A stretch of DNA of 64,000 bases. Source: Brassica napus. Taxonomy: Eukaryota > Streptophyta > Magnoliopsida > Brassicales > Brassicaceae. Both the position numbers and the translations under genes were made by a program. The DNA is taken from assembly GCF_020379485.1 (NCBI RefSeq), contig NC_063438.1:4732024-4796023 (forward strand), given 5' to 3'. The notes under the pieces were generated by a model. That model worked only from the letters and a program-made list of their open reading frames with translations. It had not been told where the DNA came from and searched no databases. Position 1 is the stretch's first letter; every line of letters starts with the position of its first letter. Positions 1 to 12,114 of this stretch are shown piece by piece.

Positions 1-478
1 CAACCTTCACAAAAGCAAAAAGGCTAACAAATGAACTTCACACCTTTCACTATACTCTAAAATACATCAAAGTACACTTAAGTCTCTCCTAAAACACAGT
101 GATTAGATCCAAAGCATACACTTTGACTAGCTACACACACTCAAACAAACTTCACATGTTATTAAGGAGCCACCAGAATCAGAAAATCTTTTTTTTTTCG
201 GTACCTTATCGAAAGTGAAAACCCTATCAATATGCTTCCCAGCGATGTTCTGGGAGACAGCAACTTCTCTCTGCAAATCGTTACAAGTAAGAACCTGAGG
301 AGCATTGTTCCTCAACTCATCATCGCTAAATGGCCTGTCAAACAATTCAATTGGCAAAGTGCGATTTAGACCCTAAAAAAAGCTAAACCCTAGAATCAAT
401 TTCGAGAAATTGAATATACCTGCATCGGAGAAGGACTTGAACGTTGACGCCTTTCTCTTTGTCGTGACGGCCTGACAT
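1..478 (-). CDS. Kinesin-5 motor protein, N-terminal 63 codons (partial gene)
   Basis: The gene runs off the left edge. Exon 1 (478-420) encodes MSGRHDKEKGVNVQVLLRC and ends at a GT donor. Exon 2 (334-205) continues in phase with PFSDDELRNNAPQVLTC and ends at FTFDK before a GTAC donor. The two exons sum to exactly 63 codons; 204-1 reads as intron. This N-terminus (basic leader, strand beta-1 VQVLLRCRPFSDDE, then HIDRVFTFDKV) is the start of the motor domain of plant kinesin-5 (BimC/Eg5 class). Family members are homotetrameric plus-end motors that slide antiparallel microtubules in spindle and phragmoplast. The ATP-binding P-loop lies beyond the window. By order of neighbours it should correspond to the KRP125c-type copy; the paralogue assignment is inference. 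The start codon is the first ATG after a stop-rich leader. Confidence 0.9.
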
Positions 479-1612
479 TTTTAAGCGGCGGAGGGACGGT
501 GAATCCAGAGATGCTGATTTCAAATCTGATGCGACTGACTCCGGGAAGATTTCAAATCCTCTTCTCGCCGGCGACGAGTGTAGAGAGAGAGAGAGCGTTA
601 GTGGTGGGATTTGAGATTTGAATTATTTTGAAGACGCGCTCCTCTTTTTAAATTTAATTAAATTTCATACTACCGAAAATTACAATAATTGCGTTTTTTA
701 TATCGTGGCCTTCCTCCCAAAATCGAGGTCCACAAGTTATTAATCAGCCCATTTAAGGCCCAAACGGCTATTATATGGGAGTTCAGTGTTACAACTACAA
801 GATATTTAGAAGAAATAAAGATGTGGCCTAGGCTATGATGTTGCTTGCTATCTTAAGAACAATTACAAGAAAGAAAGTGATATATAGATTAATTGCTTTG
901 TTAGGGAGCTAGATTTGTTATCGCATCGAGATAATAGTGTGATTTTGCTTCTTTTTTTTCAGGCAGTTCTTTGTCAATGTTGTCAACGTATCAAGCTAAT
1001 GTAAATGTTTATATGTGAAAAAAAGAAACAAATTAAGGTACCAAGTGGAAGTCTTCTATTTAAGGCAATTTATTAGTTAATGCTGATTTAATGAAGACAA
1101 TGTTAAGTCTAGAGACAGTTTCTCTTTATTATTTTTGTATTTTTAATTTTAAAAGGTTTGGTGAGAAACCACTGTGATGTTTTAAAAGAGGACTGCGATT
1201 GCTCTCTCTCATTACCCTCTCAATGTCACAGATTCGCTCGCAGTCTCAGTCTGTCGATGTTTTCAGACAATTTTCTGACTCAGCTCACCAACATGTCTTC
1301 ACACAAACATCCCGACATGTTCTGACCAAGCATTCTAAAAGGAAACCAAACAAATATGCCCAAAAAAGAGATAATTATGTATTGATATATAAATACAATT
1401 ATATCCACGATAAAAAATAAATCCACACCACGCAACGAAAGGGGTGTTGGATTAATGTATACAATCACAAATTTCACTATCAGTCCTATAAACGATTATA
1501 TATTTTCCTAAAAAGACCTAAGCAATAATCTATTTTTTATATCAAAACGAAAACAAAATGATCAACAAGAACGTTAACGACGTCTTGGAAATGTTCTTTG
1601 GATTAATTAAAA
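479..1612. other. Kinesin-5 5' UTR/promoter and SAUR 3' flank
   Basis: No gene is seen. The first ~130 bases hold the kinesin leader (minus), including a GA-rich run near 583-597. The rest is AT-rich spacer between the kinesin promoter and the 3' end of the SAUR gene. Short open frames around 1199-1477 have no recognisable protein character. Confidence 0.6.
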
Positions 1613-2005
1613 TCAAAGAAACTCCTCCACAAAATCTCCGAAATCGAAGTTGCCGTGACAAGACTCGATGGCGTTAACGACATCTTGAAAGACAGAGAGG
1701 CTACAAGGGATAACCAACATAACCTTCTGCTGGAGACAGTGTAACTCGTCATGTGACTTGTCGAGGAGCATCCTGAAGAGAGGATGCTTCAAATAGCTCG
1801 TCGGCACTACCCGCCTCACGCGCTCTTCCCCTACGTACACCGCAAACGTTCCCGTAGGCGTCTTTGTTGCCGCCGGAGACGTGTCCTCCGCCTCACCCAT
1901 CAGAAGAGACATGCTCTGAGTTGACTCGGAGCCGCCTTCTCTCGTGTTAATGCTCTTCACTTTCTTGGCTAGATTCTTGAAAGAAGCTATTCTTTTTCCC
2001 AGCAT
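1613..2005 (-). CDS. SAUR-family small auxin-up RNA protein
   Basis: A single-exon gene of 130 codons starting at MLGKRIASFKNLAKKVKSI. The open frame extends ten codons upstream to a GTG at 2035, but the ATG at 2005 is the natural start. The SAUR domain occupies roughly residues 50-115: TGTFAVYVGEERVRRVVPTS, then YLKHPLFRMLLDKSHDE, then a hydrophobic segment ending in IPCSLSVFQDVVNAIE. The long basic N-terminus and acidic tail (FDFGDFVEEFL) are typical of the SAUR group that promotes cell expansion by inhibiting PP2C.D phosphatases and so activating plasma-membrane proton pumps; that role is family knowledge. A TATA-like run lies upstream near 2135-2150. By synteny it should match Arabidopsis SAUR45 (AT2G36210), which I did not verify by search. 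Confidence 0.93.
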   Translation of the reverse strand: MLGKRIASFKNLAKKVKSINTREGGSESTQSMSLLMGEAEDTSPAATKTPTGTFAVYVGEERVRRVVPTSYLKHPLFRMLLDKSHDELHCLQQKVMLVIPCSLSVFQDVVNAIESCHGNFDFGDFVEEFL

Positions 2006-3915
2006 TTTTTTACATATATAATTTTTTTTGTCCACGGAAGCTCTTAAGATATATGTACAAGAGTTAAGATTGTGAAGATGAAGAAACTAGGAGAAGAAGA
2101 TGGTTGGTGATTCTATATCAAGATTAGATTAGCATATATATATATAAGAATATAGTAAGATGAGAACTGGCGAGTTATTGACTTTTATATTATTATTTTT
2201 CGATTTTTTTTGTCTGTGTTGACTTCTAATAGTGGGGTGCATTTCTTGGCGGAGAGAATTGCACTTTAAATATTATGATAATAAAAATGCATATATCTCG
2301 TCGCAAATCGTGGTTACGTGATTCATGTCTTTGGAGTCTATAAATGAATAAATATGGCACCACTTATTATTTATATACCTAGATCATTACGCAAGCGATA
2401 GGTTATCACGGAGGTTCGTATTCGTACATGCGGTCCGTGGCATTTAACTAATATATAAAACGTCATGCTTGATTCAGGACTGTATATAATGTGGCCCTAT
2501 ATTCAACTAGATGATTGCTTGAATCACAAAAAATAACCAATCAGGACTAATTAATGGTTTTCTAATGACCAAATATTCAAATCCAAATAAGGAGCTGGTG
2601 ATCATCTAACACCTTATATAAACACAACTATAAGACGAATATTAATTACTTTTTAGTGAAAGAAAATAAAAAGCGTCGAATCCGATAAGCAATAGGTAAT
2701 CTGACATAAAAAAAAAATTTTGACATAAACTTTAATATTTTAAAGTGATGTTTCTTATATATGTGCATGTGCATCTAACCATGTACATATAGTATTTGGT
2801 AGTAGGTAAGATGTCATAAGTAATGTCGTACTGTAGTATATAAGATTTATATATTGTAATGATATATAATAATGTCAGCCGGAGTAATATAATAGCTTGT
2901 TGACATATATGCAATTATGCATGAATTGTTGGCTAACTTGTGAATATCTCATAAATAAATAGGAAATCATTCAAGTTTTTGAAGTAGCTAGTTTGAGTGG
3001 TTGTATATAATGGAAACTATTTCATAATTATCAAATCAATACTATAAAAAAGTATTTTAGTTTTATATCGGAAGTGTATTGATGTCTTTAAAATAAGAAA
3101 TTGTGATTTGCAGGGTTTGAATATGTAGAAAATGATGTGTGTTAAACATAAAAAATTGTGTGTGATTTGTAGGGATTGTACTAATGTAAGAAAGAAGTAT
3201 ATTATCAAGACGGCTCTTTATCACGGCTGCTCCTATACAGCGAGCGCCTATAACGACTTCTAAACTATTAAAACATTTGTTGTAATTATTGATAATTATA
3301 GTACAATATGTATCCTGCTGACCACAATGGTCAGCATGACGAAGAAAAAAAAATTGATTAAACTTTATATCCAATTTTTCAAATCGTTTTATAACTTCTT
3401 ATTTTTTAGTTATTAGCCAATTAATGATTGGATTGAAAATGTTGTACACCAACCTGCTAGCATAGGTTTTTTTAGTCTTCAATTCTTCATATTAATTTTT
3501 TGAGTTTTGTTTTAAAATTACAAATCAGTTTTTAGCAAAAATAAAAATACAAAACAGCGGAAATTAATATAAATGTAGGAAAAATTAATAAAAAAGAAAG
3601 TAATATTAAACCAAACCAAACAACTTAAAGACCGGTCAACCAAAAACGGAGGGCGAGTGACATACGTTGAAAAAAAAAAAAATTAGAGACATCATTTGAT
3701 TTGTAAAAAATTATTGACTTAAATAAAATATTATTCGCAGAACCTGCTACAATCATAAGTATTTGTATTGCTATTATTTTCTTGATAATGAAATAGTAAA
3801 GAAACCTAAGAGCATCATTGGTGGTTAAATGCCCATTTAGGTATTTTATTATTATATTTATTGTTATTTAATTATATATGTAAACTTTTAAATAACAAAA
3901 ATAAAAATGAGCCAG
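2006..3915. other. SAUR promoter and AT-rich intergenic DNA
   Basis: TATATATATATA lies near 2137-2148 upstream of the minus-strand SAUR gene. The remainder has long A/T runs and no gene. Around 3809-3835 the text GAGCATCATTGGTGG resembles one end of the GAGCAT-type MITEs found further right, but no second end could be paired. Confidence 0.5.
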
Positions 3916-4387
3916 TGATAGTTTCACCTTTTTTTTTTTTTGGTCAACGAAATTTGCATGACTAAAAAGAAAAATAGGGGTTTAGCTCATAGGCTGGCCC
4001 ATTATATGGTTTGGATTTCTGAGAATGTATTTGGCTAAGGCATCAGCTTGCCCATTCTCAGCCCTTGGAAGATAGAAAAAGTATAGATCGACAAACAGAG
4101 AAAAAAAGCTTCGATATCCTTCAAGATGTCATAGATCTCTTTCAAACGTTTGTCGTTAATGGCCCTGATCAGGGTTTGGTTGTCGGAGAACATCCGAAGG
4201 TGTGTCACGTTCAAGGAGGACGCCATCTGGAGAGCTTCCCTCACCGCTAGAGCTTCAACCACAAGAGGAGAGGAGACGTTTTGATGAATCCTCGCTCCCC
4301 GCGAGTCGATGGATCGGGGGGGGGGGGGGGGGGGTCTTCAATGATCCAAGCAATTCCGGCTGTGTTGGTCTTCAATGATAGTTTCAC
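3916..4387 (-). mobile_element. 5'-truncated LINE fragment with RNase H-like coding, flanked by target-site duplication
   Basis: TGATAGTTTCAC occurs at 3916-3927 and again at 4376-4387, bounding a 448-bp insert. Read on the minus strand, the insert begins NTAGIAWIIED, has a poly-G run at 4316-4334, continues into VVEALAVREALQMASSLNV and FSDNQTLIRAINDKR, and ends at the left with CGTTGACC followed by a run of 14 A. The protein pieces match the RVT_3/RNase H-like segment found at the end of plant LINE polyproteins. Truncated 5' end, 3' poly-A and a ~12-bp duplication are the standard signs of target-primed reverse transcription. Frame stops and the G run show it is dead. Confidence 0.8.
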
Positions 4388-4497
4388 ATGTCATCAAGAC
4401 TCATAGTTCGTATATATATGTTTGTTTCCATGTTATTTAAAGAAAAATATGTATGTTAAATAAACCAAAATAGTTACGATTTATAAACATGTAGCTT

Positions 4498-4552
4498 TAG
4501 AAGACCACCGTATATGTTTTTTTTTTTTGAGCAACTAGAAGACCACCGTATA
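4498..4552 (-). repeat. Micro-insertion scar with 17-bp perfect target duplication
   Basis: TAGAAGACCACCGTATA occurs at 4498-4514 and at 4536-4552. The 21 bp between are TG, twelve T, then GAGCAAC. On the minus strand this is GTTGCTC followed by a poly-A run, the same kind of tail as the LINE copy 100 bp to the left (GTTGACC plus poly-A). Confidence 0.7.
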
Positions 4553-6694
4553 GCTTATGCTCAGGACCGAGTTTTGTATTGTCAATAAACTTTTTGTTTA
4601 GGCACCAAACTTTTTTCGGGTGGCTTCGAAAACTAGGTGATCGCTGATGAATAAGAAAGAGGTCACCTTGTAGTTGCTTGCTTATGAACATTTATAATTC
4701 ATATAAAAGTTTAATCTCTTTTTATTTACAGTGAAAGAAACGAGTAGATGTGTTAGGGCATCTGCAGCGTAAGTTTATAAGATGTGAACTGACAACAGAG
4801 AATAAAAGCTATAGTTCCCGCTCGTCAGAAAATGGGTAAAGAAAAAGTGATTTTCGTTGTTTATGGATCACTCGAGTAAATGTAGTAATTCTTTTGTTTG
4901 CGTTTACTTGCTAAGCATAGGTCTACAATGAGAATGAATACGTTTTTGTTCGCATGTAGATACTTATGTTTGCGTTTACGTTAATTACAAAAGATGATTG
5001 ATAGAAATAGTAAAACTTTTGATTTCTATAAAAAAAACGATATTATTTACCATGTACACATTTTTTTACCATGTACACTCTTTTTTTTTAAAAGAGGAAA
5101 ACAAAAAAAGGCAAGGCTTTAGTTGTGTAGAGTTTAAACCCAAAAAGGCTTTAATTGTGTAGAAACATATGCTACTGAGTAGTATTTATATTAATTAGCC
5201 TACTATGATAACTGTATCTTTTTTCTTTTATTCAACGATCAATCTCAGCTTGTAATGGAAATATTGTGGGAAGGGACAACAAAGGTGAAAAGGATGGTTT
5301 GAACTTTGAAGGGGAAGTGTTGAGAAGGGACACAAGTGGAAGAATCATTGGACCATACATTGGGCCACCATACTTTTGACTTTGTCCATAGTCAAAGGTT
5401 TAGAGCTTCTCAAAATTCTTCTAATGGCCCCATTAAACTCAAGTGATCTATTCAAAGAAATCTATGGACTATGGTGTTTTCCTTACATAAATCAAGTTTC
5501 AGATTACATTCCGACATGTATTGGCGACTTCTATGTATAGTTGACTTCGGTTATCTCTATTTATTATTCTATGTAGCTCCGTCCCTTTTTTGAATATGTA
5601 TTTGTTTCCTAGCTACGTTTTACTGTTTTTGTCTTCGTACATGACCGATCGGTCACTAACTATAAAACTCAAGTCAGAAATTTCTAATATGCAAGAAAGT
5701 GACAATAGCTATTACAATTAGTCTTTAAATGTTAAAAGTAATTACATGGCAAGATAAGATCGGATCATCACATACAATTAGTTTAGTGGGATCACATAAA
5801 AACATTTTTGCACTCGCTTAATATCATTATAATGTCTTAACTCCAACACGTTATAAAAATTGTTCAAATTATATTGTATATGAAATAAAAATAAAAAATA
5901 AAAAATAGATTCTAGAGTTTACTACATTTTTAAACATATTTTTTCTTGTATTTTTAATACTGATATATTTATTATATATTAAATTAATTAAATTACTCAT
6001 TATGGTTTATCTATGATCAATCCAATAACCCTATAACCAAACAGTCCGATTCAACGTTGTGATTGTGTTTAAAACATATATTTACTTTTTTATATTTTCT
6101 TATAATTTTATTGTCCAAGTTCCCATTAATTTTTCTAGTGGAGATATTATTTATGAAAGTATAGTATCAATATTTGTTTCTAAACGACATAATTTTTATT
6201 TAGTGGACTTATAAGCTTTAGAATCAAAGGAGTCGACAGTTTTAATTGAAAAGTAGTGGGTTCCTAGTATTTAAAAGTTAAAGCTGTGAGGTTACAAAAT
6301 ACACGGTTTAGAAGTAGTTATTCTTTAATTACAGTTATAAAAATTGATTTATATTTAGAATAGGACCAGTGGCAAAATAAGTAATATTCCATGGAGTTAT
6401 AGGGGTAAATGTTAGTAATGATCCTGTTTTAATAATATTGATAGTATGCAATATCTTTTACACCAAGTTGTTGCTAATAATCGTATAAATAAACGTAATC
6501 ATATATCGTATGTCTTATAGAAATCTTGGAATAGCTAGTGATATTTGATTTTTTCAATGAAGGAAAAAGTGATAATATTGGATATATAATAGTAGGCTAT
6601 ATAATATTATAACAAATAATTTTGTACAATAAACATAGTATACCATGAATTTTAGATTTGGAGGTTTAAGACAAACATTTGTGGTTTAGGGATT
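4553..6694. other. AT-rich intergenic DNA, no gene
   Basis: No coding sequence is recognised. It contains a second possible micro-insertion: AAGGCTTTAGTTGTGTAGA at 5113-5131 and a copy with one mismatch at 5145-5163, separated by 13 bp (GTTTAAACCCAAA). A simple local duplication of ACCATGTACAC is present at 5049 and 5068. GGGCATCTGCAGC at ~4757 resembles a MITE end but has no partner that I could pair. Confidence 0.5.
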
Positions 6695-7142
6695 GAAATT
6701 ATCGTTACTATGTCGCTAATTACTAACGAACTAACGACGGAACACCATGAATAGTCGTTAACCGGATGCTAATTTGCGTCATATACATGTCGTTGGTAAT
6801 TTACACAGGGTTATGCACTTGTGTTGTGTGTTTTGACTGGAATTAACGACGGATAGTTTACGACATTGTTTTGATGTCGTTAATATGTCGTTAAATAACA
6901 ACAATGTAATGACGTATACTGTAGCCATGCTTTAGTGATGGTTTAGCGACATAAGTTTCTTTGCTGACATTATAGTGTAGTTAAAATGTCATTAAAAACC
7001 GACGTTTGTGTGTGTCGTTAATTACCGACGTTTAACGACGTATGTATATCTTTGTCGTCCGTGTGTCATTAAGATGTCACTAATTTACGACTTACGTTGA
7101 TGTCGTTAATTTTCGTCCTTAATAGACTGTTTTCTTGTAGTG
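6695..7142. mobile_element. CACTA (En/Spm) transposon terminal fragment
   Basis: The right edge, 7126-7142, reads on the minus strand CACTACAAGAAAACAGT, the canonical terminus of plant CACTA elements. The 430 bp to the left are dense in GTCGTTAA/TTAACGAC-type short repeats on both strands, matching the sub-terminal transposase-binding repeats of this superfamily. No second CACTAC end and no transposase are seen, so this is a truncated end or solo fragment. TTA follows the terminus and could be one copy of a 3-bp duplication. Confidence 0.75.
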
Positions 7143-7352
7143 TTATTACTAGACTACATATAATTGCAAATGATAAGAAAATATGAAGCAGTTTATTACT
7201 AGAATACATATAGCTAGAAATGATAAAGCAAATATGAAGAAGTGTATTACTAGATTACATACAATTACAATGATAAAGCAAATATGAAGGGGTTTATTTA
7301 TACTAGATTACATATAATTACAAATGATAAAGCAAATATGAAGAAGTTAGTA
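7143..7352. repeat. Tandem repeat, four units of about 50 bp
   Basis: Units share the order TTATTACTAGA, TACATATAATTAC, AATGATAAAGCAAATATGAA. Starts lie near 7143, 7193, 7244 and 7293; the last unit has a short insertion (TTTATACTAG). The array begins at the CACTA terminus, so it may have been created or exposed by that insertion. Confidence 0.8.
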
Positions 7353-8225
7353 CGGTCAAACAAATGAGTATCATTTGTATCAATATTGATATATATGTAT
7401 TTTATTTACGATCGTATTGAGTTTTTTTTTTTTTTAAAAATATGAGACGAGATTATTATTATAACGTGCATTTTTACTAAATGCCATTTTTCAATGGATG
7501 ATCACTGATAGATAGAGTTGTAGTCAAGGTAAACGATCGAGTCGTCCTAGCAACCATTCAGCATTATGAAACACTTGTTTATATGGATAGATATAGAACA
7601 ATATTTGGTTCAAATGTTTTCAAGAACCGTAATAAGCTTTAAATCAAAACTAAATGTTATGTCACTGAGTAAAGAGGCATATATCATTCATATTCTAATG
7701 TTGGTTTCTTCACAATTTCGATGCGGATCACTAACACATATCATTAAAAATGATTATATGACTTGATGGCATAATTTTATATTTCTATAAGTACATTGTT
7801 TTGAGCTTATAGAGTTTGATATAGTATGATGATTTGTATGTTATATCTGCCTTCTGTACGTAGTCAAGCGGTAGACAGGACTTGAAAATGTGATACAATA
7901 TTTTCTTAGAGGTTTGGACTTTCATTAAACAAAATTACAATTATGTGAAAAGTTTAGATTTGAGTTTCAGCCTAAACAATTAGATATGTTATGATAGATG
8001 ATCTGGTTACCTATTGATATTAGTCAAAAATATTCCAAATTTAGATTATGTAATCTACTGATTTTTGAGAAAAAAAATTACACTAGAACACTACAGTCAC
8101 TACTAAATTTATTGTCATTTGGCTGATCAATCGACGGAATATATCAAACAAAAAACACATGTTTATCCGTGTTAGTGCACAAGTCCGACAATATATATCA
8201 ATATGCGAATCAAACAAGTAGTTTT
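7353..8225. other. AT-rich intergenic DNA, no gene
   Basis: Nothing recognisable. The 66-codon open frame at 7566-7766 has no family features and composition like the surrounding non-coding DNA. Confidence 0.5.
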
Positions 8226-8771
8226 TTAGGGCATCTCTAACAATGACACCAAAGTTGGTCTAGAAACTACATTAAATTTAGTGTTTTGGTGTCACGATCT
8301 TTTTGTCATTTCCTACAAAGACACCAAATTTTACACCAAATGTAATATTATATATTATTTGATGTTTTCAGTTTTTAAAGTTCTATATTTTTTTTATTTG
8401 TAATGGATAAATAATTTTTTTTTCACAATTAGATTATTATTTACATTTCATTATTTCTAAGTGATAAATAATAATAATAATCATTTAGTGATTTATTTTG
8501 AAAAAAAAAATTTAATCATGTGAAAATCAATTAAAAATACAAATCACATAATATATTTATGTTTAATGAAAAATTTGATAGCAATGGAACTATATTATTA
8601 AATAAAATATATATTTTAAATATTTGGTGTGATAAATAGTATTACACTAAATTTGGTGTAATAGTATTTACATTTCACCAAATTTAGTGAGATAATGTCA
8701 AATTTAGTGTTTTGTTCGAGATGAAATTACACCAAATTTAGTGTTTTGGTGTCTTGATTGAAGATGGCTTA
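8226..8771. mobile_element. Harbinger/Tourist-like MITE with internal ACACCAAATTTAGTG repeats
   Basis: Ends are GGGCATCTCTAACAATGACA at 8229 and, inverted, GCCATCTTCAATCAAGACAC ending at 8768; both run into CACCAAA. TTA flanks both sides (8226-8228, 8769-8771), the 3-bp target typical of PIF/Harbinger elements. Inside, copies of ACACCAAATTTAGTG and its complement recur toward both ends, so much of the element can fold on itself. No coding capacity. Confidence 0.75.
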
Positions 8772-11069
8772 AGCAAAAGAAAAAGAAAAACAAGATACGC
8801 CATTCTTGACAATGGTACATGCATGAACGTATGTTAATCTGGTGATGGAATCTATCAAATAGTTCAAGGGAATGTGCACATTTTATTCATGAATCTTTCA
8901 CTGCAAGCGTGGCAACATCAAACATGTAATCATTAATCAATCAAATCATATTCACATGACAAGTGATGATTCAATGAATAACAAAGAATACTACTATTTT
9001 GAGACCTTTGCGAAGAAGAAACAAAAAAAAAACAGTGATTTAGAGCTGCCACTGTATGATCCACTAAGATTAGAAGGGATGATTAGTAAAGCATGAACAA
9101 AACGTCAATTATAAAACAACGTACGCCTTTAACGTATACGTTATTTGTCACAATTTCATTGCTTCATGTGTGTTTCCATATATACATTATCACCATTTGA
9201 AATGTTGTATCTGTACAACCTTATTTGCCTTATTTTCAACATGCCAACCTGTTGAGTTCTAATTCGGCGATGGATGCAAATGCACGTCATCTATATTGTC
9301 TCGTAAAATCATCGCATGTTTTATTGAACATCAACATCAATTATGATGAAATCTCATAGTTGATTGGATACGGAAACCAAATGTTTGTGGTAATCAATCA
9401 TGCCACAAAATCAATGCATTCTCACAGGCCCGGCCCAGCCAATTCTAAATTTAGTGCCTGGTTGATTATCTTTAAGAGTATGCAATTTGGACTTTTCCCA
9501 AGTTTCCTTGTGTTTTCGCTAGACTAGACATTTTATCGAGACCCGAAAATCTGAATTTGAATCGACTAAAAAACAGGTCTGGATTCAGTCCGGATACATA
9601 TATTTATCAACGCGGCGATGGACATAACATATAAACTGTTATTGTCGTTTTTGAGTGAAACAGTGACATATTCGTTAGTTCGTTACATTGCTAGATCAAT
9701 ACTGATAAGTGATAACATAGATTTCTTCTAATATATCAAGATAGTTGACAGATTGTGGCTATTCCATCACAATAAACTTCTACCGACTAAACGTCTAGCT
9801 GGCTAAGGCGTCAACTGTCAACAAGTTTGACAAAATGTTTAGCAAAAAAAAAAGAAAAGAAAAGAGAATAAGTGCGACTATGAATTATAATAGCCTATGT
9901 TACGTTAAGTTATTGCATGGGGTAGAGATACAAAAGAACGTTGATAATAATAGATCACTGTCCATATATATTCTCTCTTCTATTAACTCGTATACTTTCT
10001 GGGGTTATTAATTAACAAGAATAATATAGACGCTTCAAAACGCTAATGGTTAGATAGTTATCCATTTGATGTCTAGTTTTCTTGAAGTAAACTTAATACG
10101 AAAAAACGCAGACAATTGATTGAGATCGTATTCGGATATATGTTGCAAATTAACTAATATCTTTAAGGGGGGACCGAAAATTAAATAGTCAAATATGTCA
10201 TTCGTGAGGTGAGGTGACGAAAACAAAAGGCAATAACTAGTTTAGCTTCTAGAGTTGTGGAGTGTGCAGAGCTCTACCTTGCCTAAAATTACGATTTTAC
10301 TAGAAAATTCGAAATGTTCTTCTTTTTCTCATTTCTGAGTTTCTAGAACATATTACATTTTAATCCTATGAGAGATACCCGAGTCGCGAGTTGAAATGAA
10401 CATATTTTTAGGATCTGTAATATAATTTTATAACTTTAAAATTGTTAATCTAATATAAAACTGAATGCCTAACCGATGACATCTAGCTTAACAATCTTGT
10501 AACTAGCAATTAACCGAGCATACATGCTACAGCTGATTGAAGTGGATATATGAAGCTCAGAAGCTGTCATCTTTGCCAGATCTTCTGATTAATTCAATCG
10601 ACAGAAAATTGAAGAACAAAGAAATTACTACTCACCAAGTCTGAATTTTCTTGTTCGTAGTTATTAAGGACAAAGAGAGATTCTAGAAACCGTTGTGGAA
10701 AAACATTATAGTAGAAAGGAGCATATACTCGTTTATTATTTTATTATTATTTGTTGATGTGTTTTAATTAGTCTATGGGCTGGACATTTGACCGAAAAAA
10801 AAGTTTCAAAGCCCTTGACGCTTACCTTACATTCTCATCACAGATTACGTGAGATTAGTCAATGACTGATCAATGGGATCACCCCTTAGCCGTCTATAGC
10901 CAGCCCTCTAAAGTATTTCTTAACCTAATTTCCAAGATTAAGCAATGTCCCTTTTTCATATGACAAGAAAACGGCAAAATATTGACAAGAAATTAAAATA
11001 TTTTATTTTGAAAATTCACCTTTATTGTTTATGGAGCACTGAATATTAATCTGTAGACAGATAAAAGAA
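8772..11069. other. AT-rich intergenic DNA, no gene
   Basis: No coding region is recognised. CAGGCCCGGCCCAGCC at ~9426 looks like a single hAT-type terminus without a partner. The rest is single-copy looking AT-rich sequence. Confidence 0.5.
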
Positions 11070-11435
11070 TGTTAAACTAGATGGGCTTCCAACCTAAAAC
11101 CAATTGGTGATAAGTGGAGTGACTCATCTATATCTTATATATTGATTAGGATCCCTTCCAATATCCGATGTGGGATATTTATCCCTAATACGCCCCTCGA
11201 GATGATGGCTCTTTGAGCGTCAATTTCGGAATGTTCGGGCAAGGATCGATGGACCGACTTTGGGCTGAATCGATAATGGATCGGATTGGACTGCATGGAT
11301 CGGGCTCTGATACCATGTTAAACTAGATGGGCTTCCAACCTAAAACCAATTGGTGATAAGTGGAGTGACTCATCTATATCTTATATATTGATTATGATCC
11401 CTTCCAATATCCGATGTGGGATATTTATCCCTTCA
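11070..11435 (-). mobile_element. TRIM (terminal-repeat retrotransposon in miniature)
   Basis: Two direct repeats of about 120 bp, at 11070-11190 and 11316-11435, are nearly identical. Between them, read on the minus strand, the 5' repeat ends in TTTAACA and is followed at once by TGGTATCAGAGC (11315-11304), the initiator tRNA-Met primer-binding site. Just before the 3' repeat is a purine-rich tract (CTCGAGGGGCG). The repeats contain ATCCCACATCGGATATTGG, a hallmark of plant TRIMs (Katydid-like). With an internal region of only ~125 bp there is no coding. No flanking 5-bp duplication was found, because the right side abuts copia gag and the left side does not. Confidence 0.88.
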
Positions 11436-12114
11436 CACACAATCACCGCTTCTCGGTTGAGTAACTTCTCTGTGAGTTCAGAGAATGAGATCAGGCTATC
11501 TCTGCCATTGACAGCATCGATCTCTGATTTGTACTCTTCTGGAAGTCCAGCTAGGATTTGTTCGATCAGATCTTCAGCATCAAGAGGTTTGCCAAGAAGC
11601 GCAAGTTCATCAGATTTGGTTTTGATGGTGCGCATATATTCACTGATCGTTTTGGTTCCTTTGGTACAACTCTTGATTTGATACTTGAGTTGTTTGATGT
11701 GTCCGCGAGTTGGTGTTCCAAAGATTAGGTTGAGTGTGCTCCAAACCTCATGAGTTGTGGTAGCACTCGCGACCAAGGGTTGGACTGGAAGAGATATGGC
11801 TCCAATAATGGCACTGTACAAGAGTCTGTCTTGACGACGCCATGGTGCGTAGGCCGGGTTTGGTTCCACAAGCCCATTGTTGTTGATGACAGCCTCTGGT
11901 GTTGAGTTTGTTTCTCAAGGAAGCTGTGTAGTTCATGTCCTTCAAGTAGAGCTTGAATTTGTCTGCTCCACATGAGGTAATTGACATTGGTCAAACGTGT
12001 GATGTTTGACATGTTGACGGCAAGTAGGTTGGTTGCCGGGTTGGCTGGATCATAGACTGCCGTGCGTGTTGCTGTTGAGGGCATAAAGCCTGAGTTTGAC
12101 GATTCTGAAGACAT
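11436..12114 (-). pseudogene. Copia-type retrotransposon gag (UBN2/DUF4219-like), frameshifted and truncated
   Basis: On the minus strand a gag frame starts at MSSESSNSGFMPSTATRTAV (ATG 12114) and runs through TNVNYLMWSRQIQALLEGHE, typical of the copia gag N-terminus. It then needs one frame change near 11870-11950 to continue as PAYAPWRRQDRLLYSAIIGA, STLNLIFGTP, HIKQLKYQIKSCTKGTKTIS, EQILAGLPEEYKSEIDAV and LLNREAVIVCE. It stops exactly where the TRIM repeat begins (11435). Protease, integrase and reverse transcriptase are absent, so this is a dead 5' fragment. Confidence 0.85.

Noticed and set aside
5041..5080. TTACCATGTACAC repeated around a T run
   Set aside because: Repeats are adjacent with only T bases between them; a simple tandem duplication explains it, so it was not counted as a micro-insertion.
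7143..7352. CRISPR-like array of ~50-bp repeats
   Set aside because: Tandem units without spacers in a plant nuclear genome; a simple tandem repeat.
9420..9480. CAGGCCCGGCCCAGCC as a hAT terminus
   Set aside because: No inverted partner or target duplication was found nearby.
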